Assembly: GCA_963767635.1 (NCBI GenBank)
Contig: CAVYEM010000001.1
Location: forward strand, 1,364,001-1,428,000
Reading direction: 5' to 3'
DNA: 64,000 nt
Source of the DNA: CAVYEM01 sp963767635
GTDB lineage: Bacteria > Vulcanimicrobiota > Vulcanimicrobiia > Vulcanimicrobiales > Vulcanimicrobiaceae
The position numbers and the translations under genes were made by a program. The stretch's first letter is position 1. Every line of letters starts with the position of its first letter. Under the pieces are notes generated by a model, which made no database searches, was not told where the DNA came from, and saw nothing but the letters and a program-made list of their open reading frames with translations. Shown in pieces: positions 55,012 to 64,000 of the stretch.

Positions 55012-56343
55012 AGCAGAACTACCTTTTCGCGTCCGTTCGTGACGGCTTTGGTCGCGTTGCGCGTATCGATGACGAGCTTTGCCTGATCCACGACGCGCTG
55101 GTAGTCGACGTTGGAGTGATTGGTCAAAATGAGCACGCAGTCCGCGCGCTCGACGCGCTCTTTCGAAAGCGGAATCGAGTGCCACTGATGACCGTGCTCG
55201 CTGAACTTGGAAACGTACGGATCGTGATAGTCGATTTTGGCGCCGTCCTTGAGCAGCAGACTCCATGACCTTGATGGCGGGGGACTCGCGCCAATCCTCG
55301 ATGTCTTTTTTGTATGCAACGCCCAGCACCAGAATGTCGGAACCCTTGAGTGCCTGTCCGGTCTCATTGAGCGCGCGCACGACCTTTTCGCGAACGAAGT
55401 ACGGCATGCTGTGGTTGATTTCGCCGGCTAATTCAATGAAGCGTACGTGAAAATCGTACTCGCGCGCTTTCCAAGCCAAATAGAACGGGTCCAGCGGAAT
55501 GCAATGCCCTCCGACACCGGGCCCCGGGTCGAACCGCATGATGCCGAACGGCTTGGTCGCCGCCGCATCGAGCACTTCCCAGATGCTGATGCCCAAGCGG
55601 TCGCACAAGAGCGACATCTCGTTGACCAGGGCGATATTGACCGACCGGAACGTGTTTTCGAACACCTTGCACATTTCGGCGACCTTGGGGGAACTAACGG
55701 TGAGCACATCTAGAATGGTCTGCTGATAAAAGCAGCCGCCTACGTCGGCGCAAGCGTCCGTTACTCCGCCCACCACCTTGTTCGTGTTTTTGGTCGTGTA
55801 GCGTGCATTGCCCGGATCCACGCGTTCGGGCGAAAAGCATAGGAAAAAGTCTTCCCCGACCTTCAAGCCGGATTGCGCCAGCAACGGCAGCAGAACTTCT
55901 TCGGTAGTGCCGGGGTAGGTGGTGCTTTCCAGGCAGATCAGCTGACCAGGGCGCATACGCGGCACGAGCTGTTCGGCGACCGCCTTGATGTACGAGATGT
56001 CGGGATCGAGATTGACCGTTAGCGGCGTGGGGACGCAGATGACGACCGCATCACAGCGGTTCAAAGCGCTAAAATCCGTGGTGGCGCGCAACTTTTCGCC
56101 TTCGACCAATTGCGTTAATTCGCGATCGTCCACGTCGCGAATGTAGTTCAAACCTTGATTGAGCTGGTCGACGCGCACGCTGTTGCGGTCGAAGCCGATC
56201 ACCTCAAAGCCGACCTTCGCCTTTTCTACCGCAAGCGGCAGTCCGACGTAGCCTATGCCGGCTACGCCGATCAGCGCGGTGTGATTGGCAAACTTCCGTT
56301 TGAGTTGCTCGCGTAAGCTCCCCGGTGCTTCAAGCAGTTCCAT
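55008..56343 (-). CDS. wbpA: UDP-N-acetylglucosamine 6-dehydrogenase (WbpA-like), one frame shift
   Basis: Oxidises UDP-GlcNAc to UDP-GlcNAcA. N-terminal NAD domain VAGIGYVGLPLAVEKAKVGF, UDP-sugar dehydrogenase core FSPERVDPGNARY, and the catalytic Cys in GPGVGGHCIPLDPFYLAWKA. At about 55258 an extra base shifts the frame; the true C-terminal domain (LLLKDGAKIDYHDPYVSKF) continues in the next frame to 55008 (GREKVVLL). Corrected 444 aa, normal length. It starts 7 bases after the CapD-like gene's stop. Confidence 0.88.
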
Positions 56344-56350
56344 GTCGTTC

Positions 56351-58304
56351 CTATTGTGCGGGCGCAGTGATTATTGACGTCGTGACTAATTCCGTCGTCT
56401 CCATCGCAGCGGCAACGACGATCTCGCTGCGTTCGACGGGAGCGGCGGGTGGAAGCAGATGCGCGCCGGGCGTGTACTCCGGCACGAATTCACGCAGCAC
56501 GTCCAGAGCGACGCGCCAGTCCCCCATCCGGATGGCGCGCTGAGCGCGTTCCATTGCAATGCCGATGCGCGAGTAGTCAATGCGATCTTGTTTGGCAATG
56601 AACAGACGCTCGTGGCTGGTGCGATTGAAGTCTTCTTTGTGGGTGAGGATTTCCTCGAATAGCTTCTCGCCGGGACGGATCGACGTTTCCACGATATCGA
56701 TGTCGCGATACGGATCGAAACCCGAAAGCCGAATGACTTGTTCGGCAAGATGCAGGATCTTGATCGGATCCCCCATGTCAAGGACGAATACTTCACCGTC
56801 GTTGCCCATCGACATGGCTTGCAGCACCAGCGAGACCGCTTCCGGAATCGTCATAAAGTACCGCTGCATGTCGCGATGGGTGATCGTAACGGGACCTCCG
56901 TTGGCGACCTGCTGCTTGAAGGTCGGTACCACGCTTCCGCGACTGCCTAAGACGTTGCCGAATCGAACCACGACGAACTCCGTGCTGCTGCCGCCGGCAA
57001 ACGACTGGCAGATGAGCTCAGCCATGCGCTTCGTGAGCCCCATGACGCTCGTCGGGTTGACCGCTTTGTCCGTGGAAAGCAGCACGAATTTCGCGGCACC
57101 TGAGGCGGCGGCCGCCAGCGCGACCGTGCGCGTGCCCAGCACGTTGTTCCGAACTGCCTCGCAGATATTGTCTTCGACGATCGGCACGTGCTTGTGCGCA
57201 GCGGCATGGAAGACGATCCTAGGGCGATATTTTGAGAAGACCGCGCGTATCGCAGGGCCGTCGGCGACGTCGGCGAGCACCATCTTGGTTCGCGTGAACT
57301 TGTAGGTCGTGCGCAGCTCTTGCTCGATGGCGAACAGAGCTGTTCTCGCCATGGCCGAGCAGCAGCAGCAGTTTGGGCTCGAACGTGGCGATCTGCCGGC
57401 ACAGTTCGCTGCCGATCGATCCGCCGGCGCCGGTCACCAGCACGACTTGGTCTTCCAAATGCGGTCGAAGAGCCGCCGTATCCACGACCACCGGTTCGCG
57501 CGATAGAACGTCTTCGAGACGAATGTCCCGCATGCGAGATACGGTGAACTTATCGTTCAGAATGTCAAGGCTGTCCGGAAGGACCTTGACCGTCGGGGCG
57601 TGGTCCGCAACCTTCGATAGCGCCTTGATGCGATTGATCAGCGCGAGCGGAGGGGCCGGGACTGCCACGATGACGGAATCCGGCTGCACGCGCGCGACGA
57701 TTTTCGGCAAATCTTCAATGCCGCCCAAGATCCTTACGCCGTCGACGCGTTTGACCGCCAGGCCGTCATCCACGCAGCCGATGATGCGCATCGGCAGATC
57801 GCGATCCTCTTGAATCGCCCGGATCAGGGAGACGGCGGGCATGCCCACGCCGACGACCAAAACCTTTTGTGCGTTCGGACGCCGCGTGAGAACGAATGTG
57901 CGCAGCACGACCAAGGTAATGCGCAGGAACATGCGCAGGATGAAGCCCAACATGGCCGCGATCAAGACCAAGCGCCCGGACTGGTGCTCCAGCGGACCCG
58001 GCACGAGCCATACGAATACCCACGCAAGTACCGTTCCGCTGGCGGCGCCGTATAACAACCGCAGGACGTCGTGGAAATCGAACGTGCGCGCGCTCTCCCA
58101 ACGCCATTGAACGTACGCGCCGGTAATGAACAGCAGAGCCGCGATGATGAGCAGCTGCCCCTCATGAGCCGAATGGATGAAACCCACTCCGGGGGCAAGG
58201 TTGACGGCAGCCAGCAACAGGAAAAAATCGGCGATCAGCAGCCCGAAGCGGAGCTCGGGACGAATGCCTCGGAGTGTCGTGTCGAATCCGGGTGCCAGTT
58301 TCAT
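56351..58304 (-). CDS. CapD/FlaA1-like membrane nucleotide-sugar dehydratase/epimerase (one frame shift)
   Basis: Start ATG 58304 (MKLAPGFDTTLRGIRPELRF). Four membrane helices in the first ~150 residues, a CoA/Rossmann-like domain (VLVVGVGMPAVSLIRAIQED), then the short-chain dehydrogenase core with VVLVTGAGGSIGSELCRQIA. The frame shifts at about 57339 (one extra base in AACAGCTCTG) and continues with TTYKFTRTKMVLADVADG, FHAAAHKHVPIVEDN and FVLLSTDKAVNPTSVMGLTK to 56351. Corrected about 650 aa. Family members are UDP-GlcNAc 4,6-dehydratases. It heads the wbp-like operon. Confidence 0.88.
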
Positions 58305-58501
58305 AACCTTCAGCGAAATTGTACCGCTCGGAGACCGCTTGCCGCAGGCTTCGGACGTACTGGAAGTGGAGGCGGAATAGCACCGTTTGGGGCCGCCGAA
58401 AGACCTAGTGGGGCATTTGAGGCGAATCCCGGCGCCGGGGGTACGACGTAACGAATGCCGGCTTACCATTTCAACCGTCGCCAGGAGGTAGCCTTCTCGC
58501 C

Positions 58502-59077
58502 GTGATTCTGCTTGAGAAATTGCTCGCGTTGCCGCCCGGCATACGCCGGGCGTTGCGGGATACGATCGACAACGAGGTCGAGCGACGGCGCTTACGGCAA
58601 GTCCACTACGCTTCCGGTGTGATCGTTCGCGGCGCCAGCCGAATCACGGTGGGGAAAAACGTATTCTTCGATCACCGCTCCTTCATCAACTGTAATTTTC
58701 CGGACGGGTTCATCACGATGGGGGACAACGTGGAAATCGGTCCGTACAGCATTCTCTGGGGCGGCGGCGGTATCGTCATCGGCAGCGACGTGCATTTAGG
58801 ATCGCACGTGCACATCACGTCGATGGAAGGCGTGCAAGTGCCGGCCGAAAGCTTCGACGCGATGAAACCGCTTGACATCGATCGCAAACCCGTGACGATC
58901 GGCAGTCACGTGCTGATCTGCTCGAACTCCGTGGTGGTTCCAGGAGCGACCATCGGGCACCACGCGATGGTTGCCGCGGGCGCCGTCGTGGTTTCCGACG
59001 TGCCGCCCTACGCGCTGGTTGCCGGAGTACCCGCCCGCGTCATTCGGTACAACAACGCTCAAAGCGTGCCCACGTAA
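58502..59077 (+). CDS. Hexapeptide-repeat acyltransferase (WcaF/LacA-like)
   Basis: 191 aa, GTG start at 58502 preceded by AGGAGGTAGC. Left-handed beta-helix repeats such as ITMGDNVEIGPYSILWGGGG and IVIGSDVHLGSHVHI. The late ALVAGVPARVIRYNNA is the usual C-terminus of maltose/galactoside-type acetyltransferases. Probably O-acetylates a capsule sugar. Diverges from the CapD-like gene; its end overlaps the convergent PMT-like gene by 19 bases. Confidence 0.85.
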   Translation: MILLEKLLALPPGIRRALRDTIDNEVERRRLRQVHYASGVIVRGASRITVGKNVFFDHRSFINCNFPDGFITMGDNVEIGPYSILWGGGGIVIGSDVHLGSHVHITSMEGVQVPAESFDAMKPLDIDRKPVTIGSHVLICSNSVVVPGATIGHHAMVAAGAVVVSDVPPYALVAGVPARVIRYNNAQSVPT

Positions 59078-60703
59078 TTGCTGAACCGCCAAAGCGAAAG
59101 ATACTCTTTTCCGCCGGGCGTTCCGCGGAAGCTGCGCACCTGCGCATTTTCCTCCTGTGATTTATAGACGATTTGCAGCGGTCCTGAACTGCGCGCAAAC
59201 GCCGATTCATCCGTAGGGCGAGCAAGAAGAAACGCACGTGCGAAACCCGGTGCCGGACGCGCCGCTGCATGCGAAGGCAACATCTGCACTCCCACGTCGG
59301 GATGCAGATAAAAAGCGAGATCGAACACCCGCGCCCAGTTTCCCGGCACCACGACCAGCGTCGACGGCTGCTCGTTCAGAATATGCGCGATCGTGAGGTT
59401 TTGCGCATCAGATCGATTGTCCCACCATACCGGAGAGCGCACGTCGACGATACTGGAAATCAGGGATGCGAGCAGCACCGCGGTCGCAGCGCCGCCCCAT
59501 AATAGGGCGCGGCGGCGCATGGAGCTCAGTTGCGCTGCCATGAATCCCGCTACGCAAACAATGAGCGCAATCCACAGCGACATTCCGTAGCGAGTGACGC
59601 TCGAACGATGCTGATGCAGCACCAGATCGGGTAAAAACAACATCAGCAGCGGGGCGGCGATCAACGCAGCGGTCATGATTCGCTCGGCGCGCGGAGCACG
59701 AGCGACATTCCAGTAGACGGCGCACGCCGTGAATATGAATATCGCTGCGAGCACGGCCGCGAGTTTCGCATGCGCGTATTCGAGATCAAAAAACGTCGTG
59801 CCGGCGTTGAACGCCCATTTTTCGACCAGCATGTGCAAGGGCCACGGGCCCGCGGTCCACGCGTTCGAGAGTTCGATCGTTCGGCGGTGCAGCGCGATTT
59901 GCACTGCCCACGGCGCGAACGACACGAGCGTTGCAGCTAGCGCAATTGCAAATCCGGCAAGGCGCTTTCCGCGCATGCAGATGGCCGCGTAGGCCGCATG
60001 CGATACCAACACGGTGATAAAGAGCACGTCGGTATAGAGGGCGCAGATCGAACACAGCGCATAGGCGACCCACCAGCCGTTCGCGTTACCGCGGGACGCG
60101 CGCAAAAACAATGCCGTCGAAGCGGCAATGAGCGCAGCCCAGAGCCCATATTCGCGGGCCTGCTGAGAATATAACACGAGCACGGGCGACACGCCGGAAA
60201 ACGCAAATCCCAGCGCCGCCGCCAAGCGCGTGCCGTACAACTCAAAGCAGAGCCAGCCAACGGCGAACGGAGCTAGGCATCCCAAGAGCACGGAGACGGC
60301 GCGCAATGAGGAGATCGACGGCCCAAATGCGCGCGTCCATGCGGCGGCAAGCAAATAATATACGGGCGGATGCTGAGCGTCTTCCTTCGCGAGGGACCGC
60401 ACTACGTCGGACAGCGGCGCTTGGTCTCCGCGGCCGGCGTAGCGCATCACATAGGCGACGGAATGCACGCGACCGTCGACCAACGCTTCGGTCAGACTGC
60501 GCACCGGTGTGGCCCGAGATTCGCATGGCGGTAATGCTCTCGTCCGTCCAAAACAACCGAGTCGAAAAGCCGACGAACCGCAATCCCAGCCCGATGAGTC
60601 CGACGAGCAGCAATGCGCCGATAATGAAGCGGAGGCCGGCGTTTGGGCCGGCCTCGTACTGGGGTTCAACGACGGATGGGTCAGTTTTCGACGTGGAACT
60701 CAA
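59059..60703 (-). CDS. PMT/ArnT-like membrane glycosyltransferase (one frame shift)
   Basis: Multi-helix GT-C transferase using a lipid-linked sugar. The N-terminal part reads FIIGALLLVGLIGLGLRFVG then STRLFWTDESITAMRISG, with the family's early acidic motif WTDE. At about 60515 the frame shifts, and PVRSLTEALVDG, EDAQHPPVYYLLAAAWTR and VLYSQQAREYGLW continue to the end at 59059. Corrected about 548 aa. The best start is TTG at 60703, inside the end of the lipoprotein gene; no ATG is available before the helix. Confidence 0.78.
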
Positions 60704-61562
60704 CCTTCGGCAATCCACCGACCGGCGGCGTGCCGACGACGATCCACACGGCTTCATGATGAGCGAGCTTCAAATCGCCGGCAGCACCGCCGAACGGCGT
60801 GTACGAGGTGACGGTGTCGAGGCCGTTGATCATCTGGCTCGTTCCGGTGTAAAGCGACACCACTCCGCTGAACGATGCGACCGTCGTTGCATTGAAGGGC
60901 ACGCCCCACAGATCGAACAGCGTCTGCAGCGATGCATACGGCTGTATCGTCTTATAGGTTAGATCTTGCGGTTTGGTCGGATCTTCGATGTGGATGATGC
61001 CGGAATAGTCGTGCGTATGGATTTGATAGAAACATTGCGCCTGCTGCACCTCATACGTGTCTGAGGGCTGCGGCGGGCTGCCTTTGGTGGGCTCAATCGG
61101 ACCCTTCATGCCGATCGCCTGCGGAATGGCTTCCCATACGCCGTTGACGTAGAGCCCTACGTATGCGTGCACGTGGTAGGCGGTTTGTCCCGGTTCGCCC
61201 ATGAGGCCGCAGGAGGTCCCGTCCATGGGATTGCCGCTTGCGCCTTTAACGGTATCACCGGCATGATTGCTCCAGGAAGCCGTGCCGCCGGTGTACCACG
61301 TGTAGTCGCCGTTGACGAAGTTGATCTCGGCCTTAACGGTGGTCGAGCTGGTGCCGATGCCTGGACCTGCGGGAAAAATGTTGGGAGACTGGCTCGGCGA
61401 GGGGGTCGGTGTGGGCGTTGCCGTCGGCGAAGCGCTTGGAGGCGTACTACCCCCGCCGCCGCCGGGCGAAGGGGTCACTCCTCCGCCACCGCCGCCGCAC
61501 GCGGCCAGCGCCGTGATGGCCGCGAGCGTGAGGAATGGGAGTGAGGTACGAAACAATTTCAT
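60681..61562 (-). CDS. His-rich lipoprotein with HTHDYSG motif, copy A
   Basis: 293 aa. Lipobox LAAC followed by six Gly and a Pro/Thr/Ser linker (about residues 21-65). The folded part has AYHVHAYVGLYVNGVWEAIP and IHTHDYSGIIHIEDPTKP. This double-His layout occurs in an uncharacterised secreted family I recall in Actinobacteria and Chloroflexi. Clustered His and acidic residues suggest metal binding, not shown. A single Cys pair (Cys near 118 and near 179) may form a disulfide. Paralogous to copy B next to it. Confidence 0.75.
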   Translation of the reverse strand: MKLFRTSLPFLTLAAITALAACGGGGGGVTPSPGGGGGSTPPSASPTATPTPTPSPSQSPNIFPAGPGIGTSSTTVKAEINFVNGDYTWYTGGTASWSNHAGDTVKGASGNPMDGTSCGLMGEPGQTAYHVHAYVGLYVNGVWEAIPQAIGMKGPIEPTKGSPPQPSDTYEVQQAQCFYQIHTHDYSGIIHIEDPTKPQDLTYKTIQPYASLQTLFDLWGVPFNATTVASFSGVVSLYTGTSQMINGLDTVTSYTPFGGAAGDLKLAHHEAVWIVVGTPPVGGLPKVEFHVEN

Positions 61563-61697
61563 AGCGAGAGAAGTCCTTGTGCGGGCAAAATATGTATCGT
61601 AGTTATCCTAGCGAGCAAGCGGGCTTGGCGCCGAGAAGCAGCACGGGAAGATGCGTGGTAAGAACGCCCGCCCTACGTTGGGGCGCCGGTCCTAGAT

Positions 61698-61726
61698 AAG
61701 AAGGCCGGGCTTTGCCCGGCCTTCTT
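61698..61726. terminator. Perfect hairpin after lipoprotein copy B
   Basis: 13-bp perfect stem (AAGAAGGCCGGGC at 61698-61710 with GCCCGGCCTTCTT at 61714-61726) and a TTT loop. It lies 8 bases after the stop of the minus-strand gene ending at 61734. The U-tract after the stem is weak (CTTATC), so it may act as terminator or as an mRNA 3' end protector. Confidence 0.75.
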
Positions 61727-61733
61727 GATTCGA

Positions 61734-62768
61734 CTAGTGGGTGATTCGCCACTCCACTTTCGGTAAGCCGGTATCGCCCGTCGGCTGGTGCGGGATGCTG
61801 CCCACAACGATCCACACGGTCGTGTGGAAGGCCAGGGGGACGGTGCTGCCGTCGGCAGCCGTCGCCTTTTGGTAGGCATCGGTGACGAAACCACCGTTCG
61901 GTCCTTTGTCGGTCAGCGATTGGTTGCCGTAATACACGGTCGTCGGGCCGATGAGTCCGGTCTGACCCGGGACAGTCACTCCGGCCGCGCTGAGCTGGAC
62001 GCCCCAAATGTCCAGCAAGCTCTTCAAGGTCGGATTGTAGGGCAACGGCGAGGTCGTCGAATTGCTTTGCCCAAAACCGACGTCCTCGATGTGCACGAGA
62101 CCCGAATAATCGTGCGTGTGAATGTTATATTCGCAGTCCTGCGACTCCACTTCGTAGTTGTCGTTGGGATGCGGCGTCGCGGTGCTTCCCGGCACCGGTG
62201 AAGAGGGCGCGATGGGGTTCTTCATGCCGATGGCTTGCGGCAGTGCTTCCTCAGTACCGTTGTTGTAAATGCCGACGAACGCGTGGACCGAGTAGGTGTT
62301 GGGCGAGACCGCCGGTTCAACGGTCGGCGAGCACGACATTCCGTCCAGCGTCGGAAAGTTATTAGTAGCATTGGCGCCGGCCGACGTGTCGCCGTTCTGG
62401 CCCAGTTGCCCCGGATTCGGCGTCCACGAAACCGTAACGCCCGCGGTGTACCAGCCTTGGCCTCCGGGCGGATTCACTTGAGGACCCGTTTGGGCCTGAA
62501 TGGTGTATGTCGATACCGCCACGCCTCCGGGCGAAACGGTCGGCGTGGGCGTGGGCGTGGCCGTGGGAGTCGGGGAAGGCGTTACGCTCGGCTTCCCCGT
62601 TGGGGAGCCGGTCGGGGTCGGCGTGGGCGTCGTACCACCGCCGCCACCACCACCACCGCCGCCGCCGGGTGACGGCGTTACGCCGCCGCCGCCTCCGCCG
62701 CCGCACGCAGCAAGCACGCCGGCAGCTGTAAGCGCCAGCGCGCACGCGGATATTCTTGAGATGTTCAT
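61734..62768 (-). CDS. His-rich lipoprotein with HTHDYSG motif, copy B
   Basis: 344 aa from ATG 62768; the frame runs to 62837 without resemblance. Lipobox LAAC then seven Gly, a second run of about 11 Gly, and a long TPTP/SPTPTAT linker to about residue 80. The folded part aligns with copy A: YSVHAFVGIYNNGTEEALPQ and IHTHDYSGLVHIEDVGFG, then VPLAFHTTVWIVVGSIP. Both copies end with LPKVE. The two genes are separated by 171 bases with a terminator hairpin, so they are probably expressed separately. Confidence 0.75.
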   Translation of the reverse strand: MNISRISACALALTAAGVLAACGGGGGGGVTPSPGGGGGGGGGGGTTPTPTPTGSPTGKPSVTPSPTPTATPTPTPTVSPGGVAVSTYTIQAQTGPQVNPPGGQGWYTAGVTVSWTPNPGQLGQNGDTSAGANATNNFPTLDGMSCSPTVEPAVSPNTYSVHAFVGIYNNGTEEALPQAIGMKNPIAPSSPVPGSTATPHPNDNYEVESQDCEYNIHTHDYSGLVHIEDVGFGQSNSTTSPLPYNPTLKSLLDIWGVQLSAAGVTVPGQTGLIGPTTVYYGNQSLTDKGPNGGFVTDAYQKATAADGSTVPLAFHTTVWIVVGSIPHQPTGDTGLPKVEWRITH

Positions 62769-62906
62769 GTGCTGAAAAATCCTCGTACGAGCAGATAAGT
62801 CCACCCCTATCGTAGCGGCAGACCGGCTTGGAAGCATGAAGCTGGACGGCTACTTTCTTGGGAACATGGCCCGGCCCAGGTTAGGGCCAGCGGCCTAACG
62901 TCGACG

Positions 62907-64000
<1,094 letters not shown>

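Noticed and set aside
54016..56343. A single 775-aa UDP-sugar dehydrogenase/oxidoreductase fusion
   Set aside because: The middle 90 residues are nonsense, and the true C-terminus of the dehydrogenase reads in the next frame with its own stop at 55008, overlapping a GTG start. Two genes with one extra base explain it.

Overview
The window is GC-rich, densely packed bacterial chromosome. Genes run in long same-strand operons, often with 4-base ATGA/GTGA stop-start overlaps and many GTG starts. A PASTA-domain Ser/Thr kinase beside a class B PBP, the order ruvC-ruvA-ruvB-spoIID-queA, and lipoproteins with poly-Gly stretches after the lipobox suggest a Terrabacteria-type organism. Candidatus Eremiobacterota (WPS-2) is my best guess, but it rests on gene style and order, not on a marker gene. 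No rRNA, tRNA, CRISPR array, transposase or integrase was seen.

Positions 1-23.8 kb (minus strand) are housekeeping. In transcription order: valS-pyrR-pyrB-pyrC-carA, then a MoxR/DUF58/VWA/BatD-like module, pdxH, and a HicB-like/winged-helix/BTAD regulator. After these come an NAD-dependent sugar epimerase, carB, an unknown Cys-containing protein, a PBP, the PASTA kinase, ruvC, ruvA, ruvB, spoIID and queA (cut by the window edge).

Positions 24.2-60.7 kb form a large exopolysaccharide/capsule region. It holds a PDZ-like/membrane/GAF sensor-like protein, a stand-alone receiver protein, a Wzz/BY-kinase and a Wza-like export protein. A plus-strand operon follows: TlpA-like thioredoxin, glycosyltransferase, FemAB-like protein, initiating sugar transferase, Wzx-like flippase, O-antigen ligase/polymerase and a DegT aminotransferase. 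Next are four tandem paralogues of a secreted glycoside-hydrolase-like family, interrupted by a NarL-type response regulator, then more glycosyltransferases and a methyltransferase. A minus-strand operon carries a CapD/FlaA1-like membrane dehydratase and a WbpA-B-D-E-I-like set that would make a UDP-2,3-diacetamido-mannuronic-acid-type sugar. An acyltransferase and a PMT-like glycosyltransferase close the region. Positions 60.7-64 kb hold two paralogous His-rich lipoproteins and the 3' part of clpX.

Three things stand out. (1) The four-copy secreted family; two members share a conserved 5' leader whose hairpin overlaps the ribosome binding site. (2) A dispersed repeat (core TTCGACARGCTCAGSGTGAC) that lies between genes, inside the valS coding sequence (about 70 extra residues), and as a repetitive C-terminal tail on an aminotransferase. 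(3) About 16 single-base frame shifts in 12 genes, including carB and pdxH, several next to short runs of one base. These most likely reflect uncorrected indels in the assembly, so apparent pseudogenes and fused reading frames here should be read with that in mind.
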